Shown here: piece after piece, positions 44,332 through 57,745 of the stretch
Layout: each line of letters opens with the position of its first letter
Numbering within the stretch: the first letter of the stretch is position 1
Assembly: GCF_002994745.2 (NCBI RefSeq)
Contig: NC_037091.1
Span: forward strand, 38,438,112-38,502,111
Direction: 5' to 3'
Length of the DNA stretch: 64,000 bases
Source of the DNA: Rosa chinensis
Taxonomy: Eukaryota > Streptophyta > Magnoliopsida > Rosales > Rosaceae
Notes under the pieces: generated by a model
The model's input: the letters and a program-made list of their open reading frames with translations, nothing else
Told to the model about the DNA's origin: nothing
The model's database searches: none
Program-made: the position numbers and the translations under genes

Positions 44332-47300
44332 ATGCTCCGGCTCCGATGCCTCCTTCTCTGCCTCACTATCCACTTCGCCGCGGTTGCCGCTGCGTTCTTC
44401 AAGCCGTTCAACGTCAGCTACGACCACCGCGCTCTCATCATCGATGGCAACCGCCGCATGCTCATCTCCGCCGGCATCCACTACCCTCGCGCCACTCCCC
44501 AGGTACCTCAATTCCCCCCACACACTCTCTCTTCTCATCTTCCCCTCGTTTTTCAACCTCAATTTCAAGCACAATCACTGCACACTATTCTTTGCTAGCC
44601 TGAACTCAATTTGATCAACTGCTTCTAAAAATCGAATAACATCAATCAATCAATCAGTCTTGTTTCTCTGAAAATGTAGCTTCTTAGAGGAAAATGTTGC
44701 TAGGCTTAACTGCTTAAGGTCTCTGTAATAATCAGGATTGTTTCTAATTTTCTGCTGTTGATAATTTTAACATTTATGTCAGATGTGGCCTGATTTGATT
44801 GCAAAGAGCAAGGAAGGCGGGGCGGATGTGATCCAGACCTATGCATTTTGGAGCGGCCACGAGCCGCAGAGAGGACAGGTGTGCCATGAGTTTTTGTCCT
44901 CAGCTAGTCCGGTGGCGATTGCGATATGTCTTGAATTGAATTTATTTGTTTTGTTTTTTCTTGGTGAAGTATTGATGTTTCGTTCTGTACAACTTGTTCA
45001 GTACTATTTTGAAGGGAGATATGATATCGTCAAGTTTGTGAAGTTAGTGGGAGCTAGTGGACTCTATCTCCATCTTCGCATAGGGCCTTACGTCTGCGCT
45101 GAGTGGAACTTTGGGTCTCAACTTCTTCCTTGTTATGTTTGATACAAGTTCTCTTCCTATTTACAATAACTCTTTTCCTGTCTGTTTGAGGAATACTATG
45201 CAATTTCTCTATGTCTCTATTTGTGTGTTGCATGATATACAACAGTTTTTTTTTTGTACTTTTAGTGTCATCTAGGTTCTTTGAACATATGGTAGTGGTT
45301 GGTTTATTAGTTATTTATCCCAGGATTATTGGGACACATTTCTTTTCTTGTCATTGGGTTTACACCTAAATAGAGTGCTATACTTGTAGTTGGAGGGTAT
45401 TAAGTAAATGTCTGAAGTATCCAGTGGAAACATCATAATTGGGAGACTTGCATGAAAATTTTACTTAACTTTGAGTGCAGATAAGAACTTTGTCTAATGT
45501 ATTAATTTGATTACCGGTATAATAGTTCTTTAAAAATTTCATCTTATAAGGACTGACTATGTTGCAGTGGCTTCCCGGTGTGGTTGCGGGACATACCTGG
45601 AATAGAATTCCGAACAAACAATGCACCTTTTAAGGTACAATCCACCCAAGAAAATGCTTCTGTACTTCAACATATGTATACTCAACATATGTATATTTCT
45701 TGTGCTTTTGCAATATCTTGTCTTGTTTATTTTAGTTGAATATTTTGCCGTATCCTGTGTATCAAAACCTATACCCAACCACATAATGTGAAAAAGAACT
45801 AACTGTTAGAGCTATTTCTAGATTTCTATTTCCATCCCTTAATAATCATCTGTTCTTTTCTGCCCTTTGTTTGTTTGTTTTTTTCTTTTTCTTTTTTTTG
45901 GTTTTGGTGGTTAAAGTGGATCACATTTTTTTCCCATATGTCTATGTACATATGTTAATTTTTGCTCTAATTTAATTTACATTCTAGCCCGGGCAAGACA
46001 AATTGGTCCCCAGGAACTGTTACTTCATTTTCAATGAATTCTTTATGGGAGGGTATTGAAGAATAGGGCTGCCAAACCGAAGCTGTATTGTTTTGGCAGC
46101 TGTATGGGTGGTCTGGTGAGAAAGGAACAAAGAAGGTATGATAAGAAGAGTTGGAGTCATTTGGTACAGGATCATATTTTGCTTCCTGTGGGCATCTTTG
46201 TCCAGTCCTAAGGATTCCCCGGAGTGTGATCCTTCTGGATTTTTTTTTGCTAAGTTACAGCAAGTACCCATGTTTGACTGGGTGGTCTTGGTGTCTTTGG
46301 CTGGTTGAAGGTGTCGTATTTTTGAAGCTGATAACATAGTGATTTGTAGTTGCTCTCCTGTCTATTTTGGCTTGGGACAAAGCGAAGATATTTTATGGTG
46401 TCATAGTGGTCAAACCAAAGTGACTGAATTTTCTCTGGTATTGTTGGGGTTTATGTAGCATCATGATTGACTTTTGTTGACTATTTAACTTACTGTTGTA
46501 TTTTATATTGGTGTTTGTGTCATCTTGATGTATGTTTGTTATTCTCCAGGAAGAGATGCAGCGGTTTGTTAAAAAGATGGTGGATCTGATGCAAGAGGAA
46601 GAGCTGTTTTGTTGGCAAGGTGGTCCAGTAATTATGCTACAGGTTGTAAGCATACTTTGAATTTCAATCGAAACATCACATCACATAAATAGTTTGACAG
46701 TTTCAACTAATTTAGCTTATGAGATCTTAGCGCCTAGTTTGGACTGTGGTAGTTGTAAGTTAAAGTAGAAATATAGAAGGAATGCGATTGCTATAAATTT
46801 TCGATGTCTTATTTTCTCACTCCTTAGTATTCTCCCCCCCCCCCCCCCCCCCGGCTCCCTCCCTCCCTTTCCTTTCTGGAAAGAAATTATTCTCCTTTTC
46901 TTTTTTCTAATAAAATTCTTGTTTCTTACTTAAAGAAAGAACTACGTTTGGGTTCATACATGTAAAGGCACTATCCTCCCACTATAATTCTCAATGAGCA
47001 TATTCCCTTGCTGTATTATATATTTAGCTTTCTCCAGTAATACCTCCTTGGTTCAATGCAGATAGAGTATTTCTTTAGATTAGCTTTTTGTTGTCTGCAA
47101 TCTGTAATCATGTATTCCACTGCTGCAATGAATCTTATCAGATTGAAAATGAATATGGAAATATGGAAAGCTCATATGGACAGAGAGGGAAGGAATATGT
47201 TAAGTGGGCTGCTGAGATGGCTCTAGGTCTCGGTGCTGGGGTCCCATGGGTCATGTGCAAGCAAGTTGATGCTCCAGGAAGTATTGTAAGGCCTTTAACT

Positions 47301-50300
47301 TGTATTTGTGTCCGTGTTTGTCATGCGAGCATGCATGAATAATGGCATACATAAGTTTCTGTAACAAATGTTTATAAATATAAAATGCAATAAGGCAATT
47401 AGTGAAAAACTGAAAATCAACTAGCAACAGTGGCTAGGATAACTTGTTAAATGCATTTCCATTTTGTGGAAGACCCTAAGATGGTAACATTGCAGTTACG
47501 CTGTCTTACTTATATATGTATGTTTTGGTTGTCACAGATAGATGCATGCAATGGATACTACTGTGATGGATACAAGTCAAATTCATATAATAAGCCAATT
47601 CTTTGGACAGAAGACTGGGATGGATGGTATGCTTTATGTAGCTGTCCCGACTTCTGTATCTCTCTATTTATGGATATAAACTGCTATAACAAAGATATAT
47701 AGATCTTTGTATTTCGCATTTTTTCTTCTAATTAACAGAAAAGTTTTATTAAAGTGCTATAACTAAAGGTATAAACATAGTGCCACACTGTCCAAGTGAA
47801 TGCAAGCAAGAACCCTGACCATTGAATTACTATAAAAATCATACATTTTCCAACGGTAAAGTAGTTTCCCAAAACAGCTGACTAAAAACGAGAATGCAAA
47901 AGAGTTTTTTTTTTTTTTTTGACAAAAGAATGCACAAGAGTTCAGTACCTTCCAGACTTCATGAATAAGGAAAAGTGGTATATGTCCTATTTTTAGGAAA
48001 TTAAGCCTACATGATCCTAACGGCTAGAGTGATCTTGTATCCAACAACCCCTCCATCTTCTCTAACTAAATTTTCAAAAATCGTTTTGTTTCACTCCATT
48101 CATGCTACTTATACTCATTTTCCATTACACAGCCCTGCAAAGTTTTCTTTCAAATTTTAGGTCAGTGACTTAAAACCGGAAAAAAAAAAAAAAATCATAT
48201 TGTATTCGATGACTAGTTTCCACAGATCTAGAACAAGCACATGTCATGGAATGTCTTCAATATGCTAAATGCATCTCAAAGAAAAGCTAAAACTTAATTC
48301 TACATCTATCCCAGAGAAACTCTGCTATCATCCCCGTGCCCTCAAAGAATCTCTTACTCTTCCAATCAAACAATCCATAAAGGAGCCAAAACAACATTAT
48401 TCAAAGGATCATTATCTTTTTCTTGGCCAGGACACTTTATGAGTCCAGGATCAAATCCGGGTTTTTCATAATGTGTGTTGAAATGGTACTAACCTTTTAT
48501 CTTGACTTTTTAAAGGTATGCATCATGGGGTGGAAGATTGCCTCACAGGCCTGTTGAAGATCTTGCATTTGCAGTAGCACGCTTTTTCCAACGTGGAGGG
48601 AGCTTTCAGAATTATTATATGGTATAAAGACAGTCCATATACACTGCTGATTCTGCTTCATAAAACTTGAGTGGCAGAATATATTTCTATCAAGTGCAAG
48701 ATAATGAATTTTGAAGCGAAACTCTATCTCACATCTACTTTAGTGGTTTTGTGGGTAAAACTTGAGATTTAGTTACTTTTCTATGACTGAAATGTACTGG
48801 TTACTCGGGGGCCATAGTTGATTCCATACTTTTGTTAAATGTTGTATATGTTAGCCAACACAGTTCATGTTTAGGAGCCTGTAGTTGATAGATTATGAAT
48901 AAATAGTCATCAGGGATAATAATCAAGCTTCTAGTACAAGCCAGATAGGGTTTAGAATATATTAAAAGTAAAAGTAACCAATGAAATTGAGACTGATATC
49001 AGTTCAATGTCAAATGACAAGCCATTTTAGTATATTGACAAGCCTGCTACTTGGATGCAGTATTTTGGTGGTACGAACTTTGGCCGGACTTCTGGGGGGC
49101 CATTTTATATTACCAGTTATGATTATGATGCTCCAATTGATGAATATGGTAAGTTTAAGCTGAGCCTCAAAGAACATGTATTAATCTGGCTGCTTCAGTT
49201 TCCATCTATTCATGTCCATGTCTCCTCTTATTGAGTCATAACAGTTTCCTACAGATATATTATGATGAAAAGTTAACACAGTTCAGGCCATTAGTGATGT
49301 TTAATCAGTGGATTCAATGGTTTTTTAACTAGGACTGCTGAGTGAACCTAAATGGGGACATCTGAAGGATCTACATGCTGCTATAAAGCTGTGTGAGCCT
49401 GCTCTTGTTGCTGCTGATTCACCGGATTACATTAAATTGGGACCAAAACAGGAGGTTTGAGCCAAAACCTTTTAGTTATGTATTAATTTTGCTACACTTT
49501 TATATTTGCTACTCAACATTATTTTCTCTTTGAAAACGTGAGGTAGTAACTATTTGTATCTTCATTTAAGTGGGAGTCACTGTGACTTGCCACCTGTAGT
49601 AATGTTCTTTTTTTCTGACAACTTTTTATACATGTCTCTCAACCACTACAGCTGACCATGGTTGTGACTAATATTAGTTTGAATCAATTCTCTACTGGTC
49701 ACTTCAAGTTTTGTTTCTACCTCTTAAATAATTTCTATTTTGCACAACTATTTTCAGGCACATGTATACGGTTCAACAGTTCACACTAAAGGCTTAAACT
49801 TTACTTGGTTTGGTAGAAGTCAAAGCCAGTGTTCTGCATTCCTCGCAAACATTGATGAACATAGATCAGCTTCTGTAACATTCCTAGGTCAAACATATAA
49901 TCTGCCACCATGGTCAGTCAGTATATTGCCAGACTGTAGGAACGTTGTGTTCAACACTGCCAAGGTATGGTTATATTATTTGATGATTTGCTTATTGATA
50001 AGCAGAATGTTAAGCACTTCGTAGCCTAATATCAGTGCAACATGACTTGTATCATCTGCTTTTATTATGTGATAGTTTATGACCCCCTGTACAAAATAAT
50101 CCTATTATTTTGAGGCTACACTCTTTGGTTTTTATTCTTAGTTTTAGCCCTATGGTTCTTAGATATAAAAACTCCAAACAAAAACATAAATAATTAACTG
50201 CACTTCATCCTTATGTAACTAACTACTCTACATTTCCATTGCTATTGTGTAAAATTCTTCTAAAGCTTTCATAATTGGCTCTGCATTTTTGTCTCAAACT

Positions 50301-53300
50301 GGGATTTTCATGTTCTTCCACAAGTCTTATATATTTACCAGCACTGTATACCATGGTTTGCTCCCATGTGCTCTGGGCCTTTGGGGTTTGAATCCCTCAA
50401 GGCTCAAGGTACCTATTTACCTATTTGCTAGAGTTCCCTGCCTCCTAAAGATTCTAGGGTTCAGCGGGAGGCTCCCCACCCCGCAATTTCGTGCTTGGGT
50501 TGCGCAGTGGATTTAAGCTATTAACGTTTATAAAAAGAAAAAAGAAAAAAGAAAAAAATTCATGTATTTGTAATTAATAGCGATTGTGTAGTCTTTATTA
50601 AAATATCATTGGGTTCCCTCTGTTTTTTCTCAAGGGAAGCTATTTTGCTTCAATCATTTTAGTGCTGAATCTGTAGTAGGTTGGTATTTCTGAAATTGCA
50701 GAAAGTTTAGTGATGTCTTGTTTGTTCTTTCAATGGGAAACCCAGCAGAACTTAATAATGATTGCAAGCATTCATTAATGTCAATGTGATTTTTTTTTTT
50801 TGGGCGAAACATCTCATACTGGGATGAGTCCTGAAACTCCTTAGAATCTGGGTGTTTCAGCTGTATATGGAAGAAATTTTTATTGTGACAGTTTTTAATT
50901 TTCTGATTAGCAAACTGGGAGGTTTAGTTTTACTCACATATAAAATTAACTGGGAGGTTTAGTTTTACTCGCATATAAAATTAACTCTTAAGTGGGTTTT
51001 ATCTGTTTTTTTTATTTGTGCAAATGTGAAGAATTTTAGTTTTTTTACCATCCTAGTGTTTTTCTGAGTCTTTTAATTTTTGTTTTTCTTCTCCATGAAT
51101 GAGAGCAGGTTGGGGCGCAAACTTCCATAAAAAGAGTAAACTCTGATTTGCCTCTTCCAGTTATTTCCGAGAACAAAAATTTGTATACCATGAAACCCTG
51201 GATGACTTTAGAAGAGCCAATTGGTATTTGGAGTGAGAATAATTTTACAGTCCGAGGAATATTGGAGCATTTAAATGTGACAAAGGACCATTCTGATTAC
51301 CTGTGGCATATAACCAGGTACATCTTTATAATTGAAGAAGTTCCAATTGTATGAGATTGTTAGATGAGAATGATCTATTTATTTCCTATAAAAAAAATAG
51401 ACCAAGTTTAGTACGGCATAAACATCTTATCTGTAGTCGGTTGTCTAGTTTTCAAAAAGTTCAAGTCCTTGTTCAGTTGAGACTTGAGACCAACGGATGT
51501 GGAGTCATAATTTGGGATAAAAACATGAGACTTCTGCGTTAATTTTTGTGACTTCTTATCTCTTGAGAGTCACTACTTGTGTTCAGTTCAATTGTTTTAT
51601 TAACACTATAAGCTTAGTAGGAAACAATACGAAGCTATCACGGAATGCAGAGATACTGGGATGAACAGAAACTCTATAGCCACCTATTCATTAGGGATTT
51701 TACCTTTCTAATCTACTATTTCGTTCATTAATCGTTTCTATACTATTTAGTTGCAGTAGTCATTTGTAAGTTGTAACTAATATTATACTTCCAATTGTCT
51801 GAGTTGAACCCTATGTAACATAGTGCACTAGTCTAAATTCAGTATTTTGAATTTCTAGTATGTGATGGTCATCGTGAAGGTTTAATGACCTCACTGTTCT
51901 TTGTTCAACTCTTGTCAATTTCTATATTTATGTTTTTCAATACCTAAATAATGCCCTTGTGCTATGTAGAATATTTGTTTCAGATGAGGATATCTCTTTT
52001 TGGGAGGAAAGCAATATTAGTCCAGCAATTACAATCGATAGCATGCGAGATGTGTTGCGTGTATTTGTTAATGGCCAGCTTACAGGTGATGGATGTTTTG
52101 AATATAGTTATGATGCATCATCTCATGAGTAGTTTTAGGCTTTTAGCCATTGGTGAAGAAGATCAATATGGTTCTCATATTTTCTGCTGGGAGTTTCTTA
52201 ATTATAAGCAACATCATGGTATATGACTTTTGCAATGTTATGTAGCCAGAGCAGGTGCTAATTATCCTGTGCTTATATATGTATTAAATATATGAATTTT
52301 CATTTATATGATCTGCAATTATTAATTACTATTATTTTCTCTACATATGATTGCATCCTTTTCTACATTGAAGGCAGTGTGATCGGTCATTGGGTCAAGG
52401 TAGTGCAGCCTGTTAGGTTTGTCAAGGGATATAATGACTTGTTGCTGTTAACTCAGACAGTTGGCTTGCAGGTAAAACAATATAGTTATGTTCAAAACTG
52501 TAGAAGTTGGAGAGTTTCTGCGTGTCTGTTCATCTTTTTAGAGAGGTCTTTAAGTAGGCCTTATATTTTCCATCCCCTTACTGTTTTGTCATTTTCAGAT
52601 ACGCGCTTCTGTCTATTGTAGGTTGTGGGCTCCTTCGATCTACAATAGACAACACGTCTTCTTTCCTTCTCTTATTGATATGATTTATCTTCTTCTGTTT
52701 TCTGTCAAAACAAAGTTGCCTTCGATTTGCACACATATGCTGTATGTTTTACATATATTGGCTTTGAATTTTTATGTTTCTTCTTTTTTATTGAGAAAAT
52801 GTGAAAATTAAGTGCAAATTCATCACTTTTCTTGCTTGCTTATATTCAATGACAGCATTGCCTCTCATTCAGCCAACTTTGATCATATCTCCCTTGCCTT
52901 CAAGCTGATTTGGTTTTATTGTTAGATGACTATACCTCAACGAATGGTTTTACTGACTCTCCTCAATGTCATATTGTTTGCAAATGATTATACAGAACTA
53001 TGGTGCTTTCCTTGAGAAAGATGGGGCAGGATTTAGAGGACATGTCAAACTGACTGGGTTTAAAAATGGGGATATCGACCTCTCAACATCGTTATGGACT
53101 TACCAGGTATGCATAAGAATTACAAAGTATAGCTCCTGCTCACTTTTGACTTAATTTACCCATAAAGGGAGGTTCTATTTGCACAAGGATAAAATGGGAT
53201 TTAATTAATTCCAAGAATTTTGGGAGGTGTATATGCCAAATTTGGAGGTCTCGGAGTGGATTTGTATTCTATTGTCTCTTATCATCTTTCCTAACCTATT

Positions 53301-55386
53301 GTTTTTATTATATATGAGCACTTTTCAATGGAAATAGTGTGTTTGTATGTCTTCACAAAAATTAGTCTCTCTTATTTTTTTTTTTTTTTTGAGAGGACCA
53401 AAATTATTATGTAATTGATATATTTTGCTTCAATAAATTGTTATATTTTGCTGAACACTTTAGTCACTGCTTCCAAAATGAAATTGGATGACGATTTAGA
53501 ATTATAACATTCTTTAAATAGCATGGCTATGAAACTTATTACCTTGATCTTTTCATAGTATGTTATCTCTCAAGAGCAAAAATTTTTCAGATGATACTAA
53601 TTTCATTGATTATCCTAGGTTGGGCTTAAAGGAGAGTTTTTCAAAATATACACCGTAGAAGAAAATGAGAAGGCAGGTTGGGCTGAGTTGTCACTAGATG
53701 CTGATCCATCCACTTTTACCTGGTACAAGGTAAAATTTTCTCAGAAAAGTTCAATTTTGATAATTATTATGCTAAGCATCTATAACCGTCCTTTGCCAAT
53801 CTTTTTGTTGTTTGTTGGGGTAATTTCCTTTTCATTTATAATGATAGATTGACTGATCTTGTCTTATCTTTGAGTGCATCACTTCCTGATCGTTGTTTTG
53901 CTGTAATACGACTTGTGTTCATTTATGTGTGATAAGTTTCTTGTTCCTGGTGAAGCACATTATAACAATATTATAGTTTGATTTAATACTAATTAAGCCT
54001 GTAGTACGTCGGAAAAGTATAATTAATGTATTAAAGTGCAGTTAAAGTATTATTTGTAAGAGAACCAGTTGAACACAGAGAGTTGCATAGAAGCTGAAGA
54101 TGTTTTATGTATGACTAAGGGAGAAACGGAAAAATGTGGGTTCACAGTGATTTGTCAATTCTCAGTGTATATTAGATGATTGTTGGAAACTGGAATTACT
54201 GGCATATTTTGTCTCTTAGATTTGTGTTTCTCTTGTCTAGTACTGCTCTCCTATATCATCACTCGTCTGTTTCATATAATGCTATTTATTTACAAATGTT
54301 CCTTATGTCTAAGCAGACATACTTTGATAGCCCTGCTGGCACAGATCCAGTGGCTCTAAATTTAGGAAGCATGGGAAAGGGCCAGGCTTGGGTCAATGGC
54401 CACCATATAGGAAGGTATTGGACACTTGTTGCTCCAAAAGATGGATGCCAAGAAATCTGTGATTATCGAGGGGCATACAACTCCGATAAGTGCACAACAA
54501 ATTGTGGGAAGCCTACTCAAACCTGGTATGTTTCTGTCTACATAAACTGCAGAAACAATTGTAGTTTTAGCCTGAAGAAATGTACATCGCTGTTAAGCAT
54601 TGGTTGCAAGTCATGCGGTCAAATATTTCACTTTGCTTTAAGAATCTACCCTCATAATTTGTACTTGAAATCAAATAGGAATTGAGTGCAGTTGCCTAAT
54701 ATTGCCTGTATTGGCATTCTCCAGGTACCATATTCCACGGTCATGGTTGCAGGCTTCAAGTAATTTACTTGTTATCTTTGAGGAAATTGGAGGGAATCCA
54801 TTTGAGATTTCAATCAACTCGCGTGCAGTTGGAACCATCTGTGCTCAAGTGTCAGAATCTCACTACCCACCTGTCCAGAAGTGGTTCAGTCCAAGTTTTA
54901 TTGATGAAAAAGGCAGAATAAATGATCGGACACCAGAAATTCACTTGCAATGTCAAGACGGGTTTATAATATCTTCCATAGAATTTGCTAGCTATGGAAG
55001 TCCTCAAGGTCGTTGCCAGAAGTTTTCTCAAGGGAATTGCCATGCTTCGAATTCTTTCTCCATAGTTTCTGAGGTAATGTGGTTATTGATCCTTCCCGGT
55101 ATTTGTCAGAAAAATGATTGACAATAATATGTAGAAACATGGCATCTGCTTCACAGTGGGCGTTGCCCTAGCCTCTAGTAGTACTTACAAGTTTCACCTC
55201 ATGCGTTCACTGATAATCCTACTTTCTAATATTTCCCTTCTGCAGGCTTGCCTGGGAAAGAATAGCTGTTCAGTCAGAGTATCAAATCTTGTATTTGGAG
55301 ATGACCCATGCCGGGGTATTGTTAAGACGTTGGCTGTTGAGGCGAGATGCAGGTCACTACCAACCTTTGGTTTTTCTCAGCTCTGA
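44332..55386 (+). CDS. BGAL9: Beta-galactosidase, GH35, with C-terminal SUEL lectin domain
   Basis: Nineteen exons join in frame to 879 aa: 44332-44502, 44783-44878, 45002-45114, 45568-45634, 46550-46642, 47142-47285, 47538-47626, 48516-48621, 49061-49148, 49333-49454, 49758-49964, 51109-51317, 51970-52085, 52374-52471, 52996-53106, 53619-53729, 54317-54525, 54725-55073, 55246-55386. A signal peptide (about 1-21) sends it to the cell wall. The GH35 signature [13 protein letters not shown] (173-185) supplies the acid/base E184, and WTEDWDGW supplies the nucleophile E253. Galactose-binding beta domains follow, then a cysteine-rich SUEL-type lectin domain (about 796-870, ending VEARC). It should release terminal galactose from wall polysaccharides or glycoproteins. 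Sequence and domain order match the Arabidopsis BGAL9 type. All splice sites are GT-AG and no lesion is seen. Confidence 0.93.
46834..46852. repeat. Run of 19 cytosines in a beta-galactosidase intron
   Basis: An uninterrupted C tract inside intron 5 (46643-47141). It is one of three G/C homopolymers of about 20 bases in this window. Confidence 0.9.
50330..50562 (+). repeat. Possible SINE-like retroposon in beta-galactosidase intron 11
   Basis: GC-richer than the surrounding intron, with a box B-like GGGTTTGAATCCC near 50387-50399 and an A-rich GAAAAAA-repeated tail (about 50530-50558). No clear box A or target duplication, so the call is tentative. Confidence 0.3.
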
Positions 55387-56160
55387 ATAAGTCGAGCAGC
55401 TGCTGTAAAGAATGGAGTGGTCAGCATTTGCAACTAACAATATGGCTAACAAGTAGCCTGGTTTGATCTGATTCTCAGGGGTTAAGTGCATGCATAGATG
55501 TTGGCACTAGGCTAATTAGTCGATTTGAAGGTGTAAATAAGAATAAACAGCGATTTGGCCGAACAGTCATACCAGGTGGTGTTGAGCAACTCCATGAACC
55601 ATAAAGTTCTGGCTTCCTATAACAACCTGTAGCTGGAAATATTGATTTGTATATATCTATAAAGGAATTTTTTGCTGTAGTTCCATTTATGTCTATAGTA
55701 ATAAAGGAAAAATAAAGGTTCATTTCCACAACAGTTCTCTGTATATTTTAGTTTTCTGGTAGCTCATGCTCCTTGATATTTATCCCCCTATCCCCCCCCC
55801 CCCCCCCCCCCAGTCCCAAATTTCTAAATCCTGTGTTTCGTTAAGGGTAAGTTCATCACTCCTTTTCTTAGAGGCAACATGTCTGGTGAGGTCAATTAAA
55901 TTAAAAGGAAAAAAATTACAAGTTCAATTTGTTTTCTATTTGGAATTAATCATTCCTATTTGAACTCATCTCATATAACATGGAGCATATCATAAAGCTT
56001 ATGAAATGAAATCATATCAACACAGATTTATGTATTTGCATGCATCAGTAACAGCAACCATACCAAAATAAATAATTGGTTGATATTGAAGTATGTCTGC
56101 TTAGACTTAAGGAACATTTGTAAATAAGAAATTCGGATTCAAATTTGCTCACCACTTCAG
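55387..56160. other. Beta-galactosidase 3' UTR and spacer
   Basis: AATAAA-type signals occur near 55700-55716, a plausible polyadenylation region. A 20-C tract lies at 55792-55811. Otherwise non-coding. Confidence 0.55.
55792..55811. repeat. Run of 20 cytosines
   Basis: An uninterrupted C tract downstream of the beta-galactosidase polyadenylation region. Confidence 0.9.
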
Positions 56161-56174
56161 TAATTGAAAGTGGC

Positions 56175-56600
56175 AACACTAGGCTTTATGCCTTTCATTG
56201 TCATGTATTCAAACAGAGAGAGTGCTTCTTTGACTTTTCCTTCCTTTCATTTACTGCTGATTAGGGCATTGTAGGTATATGCATTTGGGGAAATTCCACT
56301 ATCAACCATGCAAGACAAGAATTTCCGGGCATTTTCCCACTTGCCTGATCGGCAAAGTCTATATATTAGGGTGTTGAAGGTGACAGCATTTGGGGTGGTT
56401 CCTCGATCCTTCATTGTTTCAAACAGAGTACGTGAGTACACTATCCCAATAACCCATGTTGCATAATCCATTAGTAGTTTCCCCAGCATTGCTCATCTCC
56501 TGAAATAGGGTCAAGACCTCATCTATTCGTCTTTCTTTAAAAAGGCTCATCTCTTGGAAGTGAGTCCTGGAACATCCTCACCCTCTGAGCCAGCAATACA
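56175..56600 (-). pseudogene. PPR gene fragment related to the PPR gene at 62184-64000
   Basis: The minus-strand sequence encodes about two P-type PPR motifs (TPNAVTFNTLIYRLCRSGKW and SPNAYTYNALIS) in 56247-56489. At the DNA level it is highly similar to about 63050-63360 of the complete gene, for example the shared GATTAGGGCATTGTAGGTAT. Similarity continues beyond the open part to about 56560, but frameshifts and stops intervene and no start, targeting peptide or further repeats are found. It is a truncated duplicate in the same orientation, about 6.5 kb from the intact gene. Confidence 0.85.
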
Positions 56601-57176
56601 TATGCACCAGGCGGTGTGGAAGTGGGGTACTGAAGTTACGGAGAATAACAAGGTTACAAAAGGTGGTTTTTTTTTTTTAATCAGATAAACAACTTAAATA
56701 CTATAATTAGTTTTTTATGAGTCAAATTCACAATTTACCATGTACGAATGAGAGACTATGCCACTAGACCAAATAATACTATGACAAAAAGTGATTTTAT
56801 ATTTCCTTGGACTTTATTTATTTATTAATTTATGCTCACATATTATACAAATTTTTGTATAAAATAAAATAAAAAGAGATACTTTTATATAAAAAAAATT
56901 TATAATGATTTTGAGAAAGAAAAAAAAAAATTTGTCAAGGCATTCAACTGCGGGTGGTGGCTCTGGCTCAATATCCTTTGAAGGTCTCAACGTGCACCGG
57001 GATGTGGTATTGTTATCTTAGTCTTACTCTTGGTTCGGCAAGTGCTCAGGCTTGGTCCCAAACTGGGCTCCAGCTTTAGAGCATTGCTTCGGCTTCATGG
57101 GGGTTTGAATGGTTTGTTGGATTCTTGGATATTGACAAGGGTTGGGCTAGGTGTTATGTTTTATTTTCTTGCACTA
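56601..57176. other. Spacer with a possible minus-strand SINE
   Basis: On the minus strand, 56785-56668 contains a box A-like GGTCTAGTGGCATAG followed by a weak box B-like element and ends in a poly(A) run (T-run at 56668-56678). This fits a degenerate tRNA-derived SINE. The rest has no feature. Confidence 0.35.
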
Positions 57177-57393
57177 TTAGAATAAGAGTTTTTGTCCATT
57201 TACCTTATTTCTAAAAAAAAAATTCCCACACGGCCACACCCCATTAAGATTTTTTTTTGTTTTTTATTTTTTTAATACAATTTTACCCTCACTCCTTTGT
57301 TACTTAGAGAGAGAGAAATCATAGGAGACTTCGCCGGATTCCGGTCACCGACCGCAGCCCACCGGATTTTTCTGAAAACCTCACCGGAAATGT

Positions 57394-57745
57394 TTATTGC
57401 CCCCAATAGACATCTATTGCCCCCAATAAAGGGGCAATAGAGGCCTATTGCCCCCCAATAGATGTCTATTGCCCCAATAGTCTATTGTCCCCTAATAGAC
57501 GTCTATCAGCCATGTATTGCCCTCCAATAAACGTCTATTACCCCTCAATATATGTCTATTGTCCCCCAATAGAACTTTCGGTTGCCAGAATATGAACTAA
57601 TTTCCCTAAATTTAGACAAATAAAACTTTGTTTAAAGAAAAAAACGAAGAGATTATATCAATTTAAAAATGTCTATTGCCCCCCAATATGCGCTTATTGC
57701 CCCCCAATATACTTTTAACACACTTCTATTGCCCCAATAGAACTT
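57394..57745. repeat. Array of 11 small TATTG-C(n)-CAATA palindromes
   Basis: Eight units in 57394-57583 and three in 57675-57745 share a core of TATTG, four to six mostly C residues, then CAATA. Each core is an interrupted inverted repeat. Spacers are often GACGTC-, GATGTC- or AACGTC-like, giving a ragged period of about 20-25 bp. Confidence 0.85.

Noticed and set aside
57394..57745. CRISPR-like repeat array
   Set aside because: Cores are very short, variable palindromes with spacers of 3 to 17 bases, in a plant transposon; CRISPR arrays have identical repeats and uniform spacers.
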